This document shows, piece after piece, positions 46,448 to 55,225 of a stretch of DNA of 64,000 nucleotides (its first letter is position 1; the number at the start of each line of letters is the position of its first letter). The translations under genes and the position numbers were made by a program. Origin of the DNA: Treponema maltophilum ATCC 51939 (GTDB lineage Bacteria > Spirochaetota > Spirochaetia > Treponematales > Treponemataceae); contig NZ_KE332518.1 of the NCBI RefSeq assembly GCF_000413055.1, forward strand, positions 1,675,583-1,739,582, given 5' to 3'. The notes under the pieces are model-generated. The model searched no databases. It was not told the origin of the DNA and saw only the letters and a program-made list of their open reading frames with translations.

Positions 46448-47272
46448 TTACCTCATATACACTTTCGAGTTCGCGGGCACCGATTCGGTTATAAAGGCAT
46501 TGCCGCCGATAACCGAATTTTCTCCGATGCGCGTTTGACCGCCGAGAATTGTCGCTCCCGCGTACACGGTTACGTTATCTTCGACTATCGGGTGGCGGCG
46601 CATGTTTTTTAACTGCCGCCCTCCCCGCGTGGATAAAGCGCCGAGCGTAACGCCCTGATAAATCTTTACGCCCCTGCCTATAACGGCCGTTTCTCCGATA
46701 ACAATGCCGGTTCCGTGATCGATACAAAAATATTCGCCAATTTGAGCGCCGGGATTTATATCTATGCCGGTTTTTCCGTGCGCATATTCGCTCATAAAAC
46801 GAGGAATATAAGGAACGCCGGCTTTATACAGTTCGTGCGCAAGGCGGTATATATAAATGGCGTAAAATCCCGGATACGTTAAAATAACTTCGTCTATGCT
46901 GTACGCTGCGGGGTCTCCGTCGAATGCGGCTTGCGCATCGAGCATAAGCTTTTCGCGTGTACGATCAAGCGACGAAAAAAACGCATCGGTTATCCGCGCC
47001 GCTTTTTCGGCATTTTGCTCATCCGTTTTATCCGATTGTTTGTTATCCGCACGGCCGAAAGAGGGCGCATCGTCGAAGGCGGACAAATCTCCGGAGGCGG
47101 CGGACGTAGCGCACAAATCGGGGACAGCGCTCAAAGCGGTTTGTATTTGTTTTTGCAGCTTTTTTTTAAGAACCGGAAGTCCGTATTTTTGTTCCGTAAA
47201 ATGGTGCGGAAAAAGAACGGTTTTTAGATCCTTTATGATACGGACAATCTCATTTCTGTCGGGAAAAATCAT
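46448..47272 (-). CDS. cysE: Serine O-acetyltransferase
   Basis: 274 residues. Adds acetyl from acetyl-CoA to serine, first step of cysteine synthesis. C-terminal hexapeptide repeats carry the active site: FCIDHGTGIVIGETAVIGRGVKIYQGVTLGAL. The N-terminal part is longer than EpsC-type enzymes, with an Ala/Ser-rich linker. I chose the ATG at 47272, 1 bp after the cysK stop; the longer frame runs inside cysK. Confidence 0.92.
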   Translation of the reverse strand: MIFPDRNEIVRIIKDLKTVLFPHHFTEQKYGLPVLKKKLQKQIQTALSAVPDLCATSAASGDLSAFDDAPSFGRADNKQSDKTDEQNAEKAARITDAFFSSLDRTREKLMLDAQAAFDGDPAAYSIDEVILTYPGFYAIYIYRLAHELYKAGVPYIPRFMSEYAHGKTGIDINPGAQIGEYFCIDHGTGIVIGETAVIGRGVKIYQGVTLGALSTRGGRQLKNMRRHPIVEDNVTVYAGATILGGQTRIGENSVIGGNAFITESVPANSKVYMR

Positions 47273-47273
47273 A

Positions 47274-48203
47274 TTATGCTCCGAACAAACCGGCCGACAA
47301 ATAGCGCTCGCCGCCGTCGGGCAAGAGGGCAACGATGAGTTTCCCCGCATTTTCTTCTTTTCGGGCAAGTTTAATTCCCGCGCACAAAGCGGCTCCGGAA
47401 GAAATACCGCACAGCAAACCTTCCGTTTGTGCAAGCTCGCAGGCGGCCGCTTTTGCATCCTCGTCGCTTACCGTAATAACGCCGGTATAAACGCCTTTGT
47501 CGAGGTTGTCGGGAATAAAGCCCGCGCCGATTCCCTGAATGCCGTGCTTTCCCCTAGGCTTTCCCGAAAGAACGGCCGAATTTTCAGGCTCGACCGCATA
47601 TACGCGCACGGAATCTTTTTTCGATTTAAGGTACTTTCCGGTTCCGCTCAGCGTGCCGCCCGTTCCGACACCCGCAACAAAGATATCGACTTTTCCGTCG
47701 GTATCGTCCCATATTTCGGGCCCGGTCGTCGTAAAGTGCGCGCGCGGATTTGCCGGATTGGTAAACTGCGAAGGCATAAAAGCCGACGGCACTGTACGCA
47801 CCAATTCTTCGGCTTTTGCGATTGCGCCTCCCATTCCCTGCGCTGCGTCGGTTAACACGAGTTCCGCCCCGTAGGCTTTAAGCAGCATGCGCCGCTCAAG
47901 GCTCATGTTTTCGGGCATAGTTAAAATCAACTTATAACCTTTACGGGCGCACAGGGCCGCCAAAGCGATTCCGGTATTGCCGCTGGTAGGTTCGATTAAA
48001 ACCGAACCTTCGCCAAGCGTTCCGTTTTTTTCCGCTTCTTCCAACATAAAAAGCGCCGCCCTGTCTTTAACGCTGCCGCCGGGATTCAAAAATTCGATCT
48101 TTACGGCAAGGGTTGCCGCAAAGCCGTACCGCTCTTTTATACGTACAAGCTCCACGAGGGGAGTACTTCCTATCAATGCAGCGATACTTTTATGTATGTT
48201 CAT
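47274..48203 (-). CDS. cysK: Cysteine synthase (O-acetylserine sulfhydrylase)
   Basis: 309 residues. PLP enzyme joining O-acetylserine with sulfide. GGSVKDRAA carries the PLP Lys, PTSGNTGIALA binds substrate, GTGGTLSG binds the PLP phosphate. First gene of cysK-cysE. The ATG at 48203 lies exactly 7 nt after an extended -10, so the mRNA may be leaderless; the open frame beyond it crosses the promoter and is not part of the gene. Confidence 0.95.
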   Translation of the reverse strand: MNIHKSIAALIGSTPLVELVRIKERYGFAATLAVKIEFLNPGGSVKDRAALFMLEEAEKNGTLGEGSVLIEPTSGNTGIALAALCARKGYKLILTMPENMSLERRMLLKAYGAELVLTDAAQGMGGAIAKAEELVRTVPSAFMPSQFTNPANPRAHFTTTGPEIWDDTDGKVDIFVAGVGTGGTLSGTGKYLKSKKDSVRVYAVEPENSAVLSGKPRGKHGIQGIGAGFIPDNLDKGVYTGVITVSDEDAKAAACELAQTEGLLCGISSGAALCAGIKLARKEENAGKLIVALLPDGGERYLSAGLFGA

Positions 48204-48239
48204 GGCGCCGACTATAACACAGTCCGAACAAAAACACAA
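48204..48239 (-). promoter_or_regulatory. cysKE promoter, predicted leaderless
   Basis: Minus strand: TTGTGT (48239-48234), 17 bp, TG-T-TATAGT (48219-48211), then 7 nt to the ATG at 48203. No Shine-Dalgarno. Confidence 0.5.
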
Positions 48240-48252
48240 CATAAGGCATCTC

Positions 48253-48280
48253 GAAAAACCGCTCTTGAGCGGCTTTTTCG
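48253..48280 (-). terminator. Intrinsic terminator after the DUF4230 gene
   Basis: Stem CCGCT/AGCGG around loop CTTG (48259-48272) flanked by A5 and T5, so it could work in both directions. It separates the DUF4230 gene (ends 48298) from the cysK promoter. Confidence 0.65.
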
Positions 48281-48297
48281 GTGCGCGTAAAACATCG

Positions 48298-48906
48298 TTA
48301 CTCCGCAAAACCGACCGCTATGTGTTTAAAACCCATAGCCGACAGTACCCGCCTGACGACAAGCAGCGATTGCAGTTCCGCATCCTGAAGCAATCCGCGC
48401 GCAATAAAAGACTGCTCGGCTTTTTCTTTTGCGGCAAGAATTTCGGTAAACACTTCCTGCGAAGAAATCGGCGCAAAGATGTTTTTATACTCGTCGAATA
48501 CTTCCATGGCAGAGATGTCGTTCCCGATTATTTGAACGCTCGGAAGCCGTACGGTAACCGACGTGCGATCGCTGCCGAGCGTAAACGTTACGCCGCCCAT
48601 ATCCGCAATGCCCGCCCGTATGACACCCGAATAACGCACGATGCTGTAGCTTTTTGCCAAACCGAGTACGTGGCGCCGTTTAAGGGTTACGACGTCGCTG
48701 TATACGGCCTTTACGGTCGTAAGCTCGGCGCAGTACATAAGTTCGCTCGAAATCAAAGCGGATAAAGCGGTGAATTTATACTTTTCGTATTGTTTGTACG
48801 TATACAGCAAAGCCGCGCCGATGAGCGCCGCGCACAAAAGAGCGGCTCCGATTTTTATGCACAGCACGCGTACGACATGCGGCGCCTTACTTCCGTCTTT
48901 TTTCAT
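48298..48906 (-). CDS. DUF4230 membrane-anchored protein
   Basis: 202 residues: short basic N-terminus, one membrane helix (about 13-36: VRVLCIKIGAALLCAALIGAALLY), then an exported domain of the DUF4230 type (ELMYCAELTTVKAVYSDVV, VRYSGVIRAGIADM, VTVRLPSVQIIGNDI). Function unknown. The ATG at 48906 follows GGAGGTGCGT; a GTG at 48912 lies too close to that ribosome site. Confidence 0.78.
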   Translation of the reverse strand: MKKDGSKAPHVVRVLCIKIGAALLCAALIGAALLYTYKQYEKYKFTALSALISSELMYCAELTTVKAVYSDVVTLKRRHVLGLAKSYSIVRYSGVIRAGIADMGGVTFTLGSDRTSVTVRLPSVQIIGNDISAMEVFDEYKNIFAPISSQEVFTEILAAKEKAEQSFIARGLLQDAELQSLLVVRRVLSAMGFKHIAVGFAE

Positions 48907-48995
48907 ACGCACCTCCGAAAATATCCTTCCGGCTGTATCGTAGACGATTTATCCGTTACGCGCAAGTGGCGGACAAGACGCCGATGCAATATCCG

Positions 48996-49011
48996 TGCTA
49001 TAATTACAGGC
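48996..49011 (+). promoter_or_regulatory. Extended -10 promoter, predicted leaderless
   Basis: TG-C-TATAAT (48996-49004), 7 nt, ATG at 49012. No Shine-Dalgarno. Confidence 0.5.
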
Positions 49012-49605
49012 ATGAAACAAAACAATATTCTGCAGCAAACGCATTTTATCGGCGTTCTCCTTCCGGAAGATATAACCCTTACTCTTGAAGATTGCCGGCG
49101 CTATATGAACGAGGTTTACGGCTGTAAGTCCGGACACGGAACGCCGATCCATGTTACGCTTGTTCCGCCGTTCAAACTGCCGGAAGAATATGCAACAGCC
49201 GATTTAATAAGCGCGATTGAAAAAGAAGTCTTGCCTAAGCGTTTGGGCTTTACGGCACATATCGATAATTTTGATGCTTTCGGTGACCGGACTCTTTTTG
49301 CAAACGTAGTTGCCGGCGATACGTGGACAAAACTCCGTGATAAAACGGTAAAAGCGATTTTGAACACCTGTCCCGGCTGTACTAAAAAAGACCGAAGACC
49401 TTTCCGTCCTCACGTCACCGTTTCAAATCGGGATATTCCCGCAGGCGTAATGACAAAGGCGCTTCAGGTTATGAACGAGCTGAACCTTGTCGAAGATTTT
49501 CCGGTCGATAACATCACGATTTTTGAACGCAAAGGCAACAGGTGGGAAGCGGCGGTTACAGCGGAAATAAGCACGGATAAGACAATCCCTGTTTCCTTGA
49601 TTTAG
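49012..49605 (+). CDS. 2H phosphoesterase (2'-5' RNA ligase family)
   Basis: 197 residues. The two HxTx motifs, HVTLVPPF and RPHVTVSN, are about 90 residues apart as in LigT/2H phosphoesterases, which act on 2',3'-cyclic phosphate or 2'-5' bonds in RNA. The ATG at 49012 gives the expected N-terminus QQTHFIGVLLPED; the open frame upstream runs through the promoter. Stands alone between divergent DUF4230 and the peroxiredoxin gene. Confidence 0.87.
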   Translation: MKQNNILQQTHFIGVLLPEDITLTLEDCRRYMNEVYGCKSGHGTPIHVTLVPPFKLPEEYATADLISAIEKEVLPKRLGFTAHIDNFDAFGDRTLFANVVAGDTWTKLRDKTVKAILNTCPGCTKKDRRPFRPHVTVSNRDIPAGVMTKALQVMNELNLVEDFPVDNITIFERKGNRWEAAVTAEISTDKTIPVSLI

Positions 49606-49724
49606 CATACGACCGGACTTAACCACCGACGGCTTATATTCCGTATTCGTAATCCGGCGGGACACATTGCGCATTATACCAAAGAGTCTTTCGAAAAAAT
49701 TTTTATAAAAATTCATATAAAATA

Positions 49725-49753
49725 TTGACATAGTATAAAATTTATTATATTAT
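49725..49753 (+). promoter_or_regulatory. Promoter of the peroxiredoxin gene
   Basis: TTGACA at 49725-49730 and TATTAT at 49748-49753, 17-bp spacer, inside a very AT-rich stretch (49690-49800) that may act as an UP element. AAGGAG precedes the start. Confidence 0.7.
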
Positions 49754-49817
49754 TATTTTTGTATTAATTACAATTTTAATATAGTTATTACAAACTATTT
49801 TTAAGGAGTCAAATGTT

Positions 49818-50459
49818 ATGGAAAACGGAATGCCTTTATTGGGAGATAAGCTTCCCTCGCTGATCGTAAAAACAACGCACGGGGTAAAACATGTACCCGA
49901 AGATTACAAGGGAAGATGGCTCGTGCTTTTTTCGCACCCGGCGGATTTTACGCCCGTGTGTACCACCGAATTCGTATCGTTTCAAAAACACTACGATGAT
50001 TTCAGAGCGATAAACTGCGAGCTTTTGGGCTTATCCATCGATCAGGTTCAGTCCCACATTAAGTGGACCGAATTTATGAACGACAAGCTGCACACAAAAA
50101 TCGAATTTCCCGTTATCGCCGACGACATGGGAAAGGTCGCCGAAAAGCTGGGAATGATTCACCCCGGAAAAGGAACGAACACCGTACGCGCCGTATTTGT
50201 TATCGATCCGAACGGCGTGCTTCGTTTGGTTATTTATTATCCGCAAGAAATCGGCCGCAATATGGACGAAATTTTGCGTTCGGTTAAAGCGCTGCAAACG
50301 AGCGACGAGCACGGAGTTGCCTGCCCCGCAAACTGGCCCAACAACGAGCTGATTCAGGATCAGGTAATTATCCCGCCCGCTTCGGATGAAACGACTGCAG
50401 CCGAACGTCGCGGCATGGCAAACGCCTTCGACTGGTGGTTTGCGTACAGAAAAATATAA
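49818..50459 (+). CDS. Peroxiredoxin (Prx6/1-Cys type)
   Basis: 213 residues. Reduces hydrogen peroxide or organic peroxides. Peroxidatic Cys in [13 protein letters not shown] (about residue 53); PANW at the C-terminal third and the long C-terminal extension are Prx6-like. There is a further Cys in VACPANW. Treponemes lack catalase, so this type of enzyme is expected to matter for oxygen stress. Own promoter and terminator. Confidence 0.93.
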   Translation: MENGMPLLGDKLPSLIVKTTHGVKHVPEDYKGRWLVLFSHPADFTPVCTTEFVSFQKHYDDFRAINCELLGLSIDQVQSHIKWTEFMNDKLHTKIEFPVIADDMGKVAEKLGMIHPGKGTNTVRAVFVIDPNGVLRLVIYYPQEIGRNMDEILRSVKALQTSDEHGVACPANWPNNELIQDQVIIPPASDETTAAERRGMANAFDWWFAYRKI

Positions 50460-50483
50460 AAAGAGACTCAGCTAAAAATGTGC

Positions 50484-50516
50484 GCCCGGGCTCGAAAGAT
50501 TCCGGGCATTTTTTTT
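50484..50516 (+). terminator. Intrinsic terminator after the peroxiredoxin gene
   Basis: Stem GCCCGG (50484-50489) / CCGGGC (50502-50507) and a T run to 50516. Confidence 0.75.
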
Positions 50517-50554
50517 ACGGTACCCGAACCAGTGTTAATACGATTGTATTTTCT

Positions 50555-52351
50555 TTACTTTCCCGGTACACCGAAACGGCTGAGCGGGAAAAAGCGCAAA
50601 ACGGGAGTTCCCAAAATATTTTTTCGCGGAACGTATTGCGGCTCCAAATCCGAATCGTAATATAAAGTCCGCGCATCGAACGCGGTAATCGGCGTACGCT
50701 TTTTTTGCAGCGAATGCCGCATATCCAGCGAATTAAAGCGGTTATCGCCCATCATAAAAAAATTATTTTCGGGAATAAACGAAGCCGTTCCGTCTTCTTT
50801 ATTCGGCGGGAACACGCACATATTGCGTTTATCGTTGATATACGAAATATACACAACCAAATCCTGCGCATGCATTAAATACTGCAACCGCTCCGGATCG
50901 CTCGCCTGCTGTGCGGCGCTCACGCCCTTGTTCATCAAATCGGCGGTGCGCACGGCGATGCGGCCGAAAGCCAGTTTTAACGCGAGGTTTTGGCGGAACA
51001 TCGCTTCGGTATACATATCGGATCGGGCGCCGGAAGTGCCGCCCGAAGCAAAATCGAAACCGTTTGCCCAGTCGGTCATAAACGAATCGAACCACAGTTC
51101 GCCGCCGTCGGAAAGCAAAAGCTTTCGGATGAGCGTGTCGCTTTGCCTGAAAAACGAAAGCACTTCCATCATGTTTTCGCTCACAAGGTCGGGAACGCCC
51201 GTTCCGGCAGGCGAAAGAGAAGACAGGCTTTTTTTCTCGGCGGCAAAACGGCGGCTCAGCGAGCGCGCTTCTTCAATAACGGATTCATAGTTCATGTCCC
51301 GCCGTTCTTGTTCAATCGCGGTCATGCGCTCGTATTCTTCGGCGCTGAAAGGAATGTAGCGGATTTTCTTTTGCGTTCCGGCAGGAAGCGAAGCAAGGTT
51401 CCATTCAGCCCGGCGCGCATCTTCTTCCACCGGACGGAATTCGGCCTGCGCCGCGGTGCGGCTGTACAGTACGCCGTCCTGCATAACGAGCTGTTCTCCC
51501 GGAAGCCCCGTAACGCGCTTTACGAGCGGGTCGGCTTTTATTTCGCCCGATTCGTCGACGTTTAAATTCACCTTTGTAAACGTAAACATAAGCACCATCT
51601 GCGAAATAAAGGTTTTGACTTCCGACTTATTGTCCTGCGGATAGCGCGGATTGCGGAAAATGACGATATCGCCGCGCTTGTACGAACGCAAAACCGGAAG
51701 TCCGACATCCGACACGGGAAACTTCGGGCCGGACGCGGTTTTAAAGCCGATGACCCGGTCGCCTATTAAAAATTCGGGCACCATGGATTCCGACGGAATA
51801 ACGTAAAGTTGAAAAATAAAAATATTGATTAAAACGACCGTGCACACGGCCTGCACGATTGCGTCAATCCAATCGAGCGCCTCAAAAATGAATTTCGCGC
51901 CCCCGCGCCTTTTTTTCGGCAGCAGTTCGTTTTTCGCGGAAATCAAACCGGCCTCCGCTGCGGCTCGAGCAAAATCCGGATTTTGAACAAACACGCGCTT
52001 GGAATTCAAATGATACAACATCGTTACGGATACAATCGAAGCGGCAAGCCACAAAAGGACGGAAATCACATCCTGCACATACGGCAAAGCCGTGCCGCCC
52101 GCACGGCGCATAATAAAGCCCGCCAAAAGCACAAAGGGAACGTATTGATACAATTTATATACAATCGGATAATTTTTTACTTTTTTGAGCGTGAACACGG
52201 CGGAGGATGTAATCGTTAAAAAGGCGATAAAGGTCGCACACAAAATAAAAGCCGCTGCGGAAATATCGGCGGCAACAGAAAATTGTAAAAGAGCGAAAAC
52301 GGCGCACAGCGCATGCACCGTGTAGTTTAAAACAATCAGCTTCGTTTTCAT
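50555..52351 (-). CDS. lepB: Signal peptidase I, oversized
   Basis: 598 residues, about twice the E. coli size. The N-terminus has about four extra membrane segments (1-112); the catalytic part follows a further helix: VIPSESM (Ser 189), VKRVTGLPGEQL (Lys 278) and GDNRFNSLDMRHS (from 535). Between about 300 and 520 lies an inserted helical block with Ser/Arg/Glu-rich runs not seen in standard LepB. It cuts signal peptides of exported proteins. The ATG follows an extended -10 by 7 nt. Confidence 0.9.
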   Translation of the reverse strand: MKTKLIVLNYTVHALCAVFALLQFSVAADISAAAFILCATFIAFLTITSSAVFTLKKVKNYPIVYKLYQYVPFVLLAGFIMRRAGGTALPYVQDVISVLLWLAASIVSVTMLYHLNSKRVFVQNPDFARAAAEAGLISAKNELLPKKRRGGAKFIFEALDWIDAIVQAVCTVVLINIFIFQLYVIPSESMVPEFLIGDRVIGFKTASGPKFPVSDVGLPVLRSYKRGDIVIFRNPRYPQDNKSEVKTFISQMVLMFTFTKVNLNVDESGEIKADPLVKRVTGLPGEQLVMQDGVLYSRTAAQAEFRPVEEDARRAEWNLASLPAGTQKKIRYIPFSAEEYERMTAIEQERRDMNYESVIEEARSLSRRFAAEKKSLSSLSPAGTGVPDLVSENMMEVLSFFRQSDTLIRKLLLSDGGELWFDSFMTDWANGFDFASGGTSGARSDMYTEAMFRQNLALKLAFGRIAVRTADLMNKGVSAAQQASDPERLQYLMHAQDLVVYISYINDKRNMCVFPPNKEDGTASFIPENNFFMMGDNRFNSLDMRHSLQKKRTPITAFDARTLYYDSDLEPQYVPRKNILGTPVLRFFPLSRFGVPGK

Positions 52352-52367
52352 ACAGGCGAGTATAGCA
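52352..52367 (-). promoter_or_regulatory. Extended -10 promoter of lepB, predicted leaderless
   Basis: Minus strand TG-C-TATACT (52367-52359), 7 nt, ATG at 52351. No Shine-Dalgarno. Confidence 0.5.
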
Positions 52368-52414
52368 AAAAAAACGAATATATACTAGAATATTTTATCA
52401 AGGAAGGTGTTCCG

Positions 52415-52768
52415 ATGACGGATGAATTCGTTTTGGTCGATTACAAACAGGCAATTCGTGATTTGGACAACGACGCAAGTTTGTACAAGGATTTGCTCGA
52501 CTGCTGGTTTTCGGAAATGCAGCTCGACAAGGCGGTGCTCGAAAAGTTGTGTCAAAAGGAAGATTTGTCGGAAGCCGCAGCCTACGTTCACCGCGTAAAA
52601 GGAGCGGCCGGTTCTTTGGGCGCTCACGCGCTTTTTGAAACGGCACAAAAAACCGAAAATCTTTTGCGCGGCAAAACGCAGGGTAATGTACGGGAACATA
52701 TCGAAGAATTGCTGTCTGTCTACGATTCTACCGAAAAGGAATTTAAACTAATCCGTACGCGTTTTTAA
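52415..52768 (+). CDS. Stand-alone HPt phosphotransfer protein
   Basis: 117 residues, a single histidine phosphotransfer domain: AAYVHRVKGAAGSLGAHALFETAQKTENLL with the phospho-accepting His near 59. AAGGAAGG precedes the ATG. It has no kinase or receiver next to it. Its last 26 bp overlap the end of the TatD gene on the other strand. Confidence 0.85.
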   Translation: MTDEFVLVDYKQAIRDLDNDASLYKDLLDCWFSEMQLDKAVLEKLCQKEDLSEAAAYVHRVKGAAGSLGAHALFETAQKTENLLRGKTQGNVREHIEELLSVYDSTEKEFKLIRTRF

Positions 52769-53489
52769 AATTTTTATACAGCCGTTCGCATACCGCTGCG
52801 GGATTTTCGCCGCGCAAAGACGCGATTTTTTCATACACTTTTTTTATGTCCGCAGGGTCGGTGGCCGTTTCGCCTTTTAAAGTTTGCCACGGCGCATCCG
52901 TTTCGGCAAGAAGCAAGTCGAAAGGAAGGTGTGCCGCACAGCGCAGGGCGCGCTTGTTCCCGTTTAAAAGCGGCTTGCCGAACGAAAAATGCGCGTTCAC
53001 GCCGCGCTTAATTAAAGAAAGCGCTTCGGTGTCGGAGCCCGCAAACGAATGAAATACCACCGATTTTAACTTTGCCAATTTTTTCGCATCGCGGAAAATC
53101 CTGTCGAGCGCGCGCCTGCAATGAATCACCATCGGTTTTTCATACCGTTGTGCCGCTTCAAGCTGCAAAGCCCATACTTCTTCCTGCTCTTTCACGCGCG
53201 AAGAAAACTCGTCGCTGTAAAGATCGAAGCCCGTCTCCCCTATCGCATCGGCTTCGTTTTTTTCAAGCGCGCCGAGTACAAAGGCCATATGCTTTTTATC
53301 GGGATTTTGGGGATGAACGCCGGCCGATCGCAAAACAAGGCCGGGGTAGTTTTCGGCGACGCGCAAAAGCCGATTCCATTCATCTTCCGAATGGGCGCAC
53401 GAACATACGGGAGAAATATCCTGTCCGTCCGAGAGCGGCCGCCAAAAAGCCAAATCCGTAATGTGAAGGTGAGCATCGGCAAAAATCAT
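52743..53489 (-). CDS. TatD family metal-dependent hydrolase
   Basis: 248 residues, TIM-barrel hydrolase of the TatD DNase family: FADAHLHITD, AIGETGFDLYS, PMVIHCRRA and LAETDAPWQTL supply the metal-binding His, Glu and Asp. Shorter than E. coli TatD by about 15. Probable DNase or other phosphoesterase. The start follows a -10 box by 6 nt. Confidence 0.9.
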   Translation of the reverse strand: MIFADAHLHITDLAFWRPLSDGQDISPVCSCAHSEDEWNRLLRVAENYPGLVLRSAGVHPQNPDKKHMAFVLGALEKNEADAIGETGFDLYSDEFSSRVKEQEEVWALQLEAAQRYEKPMVIHCRRALDRIFRDAKKLAKLKSVVFHSFAGSDTEALSLIKRGVNAHFSFGKPLLNGNKRALRCAAHLPFDLLLAETDAPWQTLKGETATDPADIKKVYEKIASLRGENPAAVCERLYKNFKNAYGLV

Positions 53490-53504
53490 ACTATGAATAT
53501 ATCA
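53490..53504 (-). promoter_or_regulatory. Extended -10 promoter of the TatD gene, predicted leaderless
   Basis: Minus strand TG-A-TATATT (53504-53496), 6 nt (CATAGT), ATG at 53489. No Shine-Dalgarno. Confidence 0.4.
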
Positions 53505-53580
53505 CAAATAACCGAAAAAAGGCTAACATCCGCGCCGCAAAATCCGAAAATAAAAGTGTAATGTAATATCGGGAGGAAGT

Positions 53581-53799
53581 ATGAAAAAGTCTTACGCATT
53601 AAAAAGTCACAATTCGAACGATTATTTAACCGTTGAAAAAGAACTTGACGACGGCTTTGTCATCCGCATAGTCCGCGATAAAGACGGGTACGAAGAGATC
53701 GTAACCGATTTTATAAGCAAAGTACTTTTCGACAGCTGCATCAGAACCGGTTATTTAACCGAAATTGAAATTCCGCAAGCCGCGGTCGTCAGCGCATAA
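53581..53799 (+). CDS. Small protein of unknown function
   Basis: 72 residues, mixed charge, no membrane segment or signal. Preceded by GGGAGGAAGT. The mixed hydrophobic/charged pattern (EKELDDGFVIRIVRDKDGYEEIVTDFI) looks like a small folded domain. Not recognised. Ends 1 bp before the convergent glycosyltransferase gene's stop. Confidence 0.7.
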   Translation: MKKSYALKSHNSNDYLTVEKELDDGFVIRIVRDKDGYEEIVTDFISKVLFDSCIRTGYLTEIEIPQAAVVSA

Positions 53800-53800
53800 A

Positions 53801-55195
53801 TTACGCACGCATCAAAAAGTGAATGAGCCGCAAAATCTTCAGGCCGTCGAACCAAATATGAAAGGCACGCTCAAGCCCGATTCGGTTTTTGCGGTTTTGC
53901 AGGCACATCTTTTCCCACACGGCGGGAAAGCGTTCCCGCTCCAAAAAATCGTACACATCGGGCAACGCGGACCTACACTCGGATAAAAAAGCTTTGCTCC
54001 TATCCGCTGTATCCGCCGACGCATAAAACAGGCCGATAAAATCTTTAATCCTTTCATATACAAAATCGGGATACAGCAGCGCACCTTTTGCCGTCGGCGG
54101 GGCCACCTGCTCAGCCGTCGGGTCGGCCGATTGCCCTGCCGCCTGTCCCCCTGTATGCGCGCTTAAGCCTTTTCCCGAGCCTCCGACAAGGACATTTGCT
54201 TCGACAAGGGCACGTACTTCGACAAGTGCGCCGAGTTTTTGTCCCGTGCCGAAAAGCGTGCGCTGCGAAAGGCGCGCTTGCGGATGCACGGTGCAGGTAA
54301 GTTCGGGAAACACAAAAGGCGGCGCATCGTTTTGTCCTGCCGCCGTTGCAGTACTTTGACCTGCCGTTGCAGCGTGCTGAATATTCAGTTTTATAAGAGA
54401 TTGCAAAAAATAAAAGTCTTCGCCGGAAAGAAGTTTCGGCATGCCGCCCGAAGCCGCATAGCCCCACGCCGAGCACACAATCGACGGACCCAAAGCGTAC
54501 GGATAAAACGGCGTTTTTGTTTTGAATAAACGCGCGCCGTGTTCTTTTATAAAAAACTCATACGAATCTATCGCCTTTTGAATATCCGAATCGGGAGCCT
54601 TTTGGTGCGTAAAACCGGTTATCGCTCCTGCAGGCGGCAACTTTCCGCAAAGCAGCGCATCGGCACACTGTAAACGAAAATCATGCAAAGCGCAAATGTA
54701 TTCGGAACTTACGAGCGTGTCCGCATCCATGCAGGCAATCACGTCGGCCCCGTTTTTAAGCGCATAATCCATGCCGATGCGCCGGGCCGTACCGACGCCT
54801 TCTTTTTCGGACAGTTCGTACCCCTTCGAACAGGCATCGAGCACGGTAATACCGCGTTCGACTGCGGCTTTTATAAGTGTACGGTTGTTTTCTTTTATTT
54901 CATCGCTTGCGTTTGTGCGGTTGTTTACAACGCAGATGACAGTGCAGCCGCCATTGGCCGCACCGCTGCGAGTTCCGTCCGATTCGCCGCGCGCGCACTC
55001 AATAGAGCGTTCTATGCTGTCAAAGGTGTCGAGTATATCGGGATATTCGGCACACGCGGGAATGACGATCGCAACGGGGCGCATTTTTTGCGCAGGCGCG
55101 GCCGTATCCTGTGCGGGCGCACACGGGACACACGGTGCCGCACCGGATGCGAATACGGAGCGCTTTTTGTTGTATAAGGCGATAACGTCTTTCAC
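53801..55195 (-). CDS. Family 2-type glycosyltransferase
   Basis: 464 residues. GT-A core in the N-terminal half: VAIVIPACAEYPDILDTFDSIERS, VICVVNNRTNA, MDYALKNGADVIACMDADTLVSS (DAD metal site). The C-terminal half is helical with an Ala/Gly/Gln-rich stretch (about 340-375). Donor and acceptor sugars unknown. No membrane helix. Follows miaA by 30 bp. Confidence 0.83.
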   Translation of the reverse strand: MKDVIALYNKKRSVFASGAAPCVPCAPAQDTAAPAQKMRPVAIVIPACAEYPDILDTFDSIERSIECARGESDGTRSGAANGGCTVICVVNNRTNASDEIKENNRTLIKAAVERGITVLDACSKGYELSEKEGVGTARRIGMDYALKNGADVIACMDADTLVSSEYICALHDFRLQCADALLCGKLPPAGAITGFTHQKAPDSDIQKAIDSYEFFIKEHGARLFKTKTPFYPYALGPSIVCSAWGYAASGGMPKLLSGEDFYFLQSLIKLNIQHAATAGQSTATAAGQNDAPPFVFPELTCTVHPQARLSQRTLFGTGQKLGALVEVRALVEANVLVGGSGKGLSAHTGGQAAGQSADPTAEQVAPPTAKGALLYPDFVYERIKDFIGLFYASADTADRSKAFLSECRSALPDVYDFLERERFPAVWEKMCLQNRKNRIGLERAFHIWFDGLKILRLIHFLMRA

Positions 55196-55225
55196 TCTCT
55201 TCCCGTCATTTCCCGAACGTATCGG

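Noticed and set aside
49690-49800. AT-rich stretch before the peroxiredoxin gene as a PerR box
   Set aside because: Several weak palindromes occur, as expected in such AT-rich DNA; none matches the PerR consensus well.
53801-55195. Long plus-strand open frames opposite the glycosyltransferase gene
   Set aside because: They are shadows of the minus-strand gene: no ribosome site and low-complexity, Arg/Cys-rich products.
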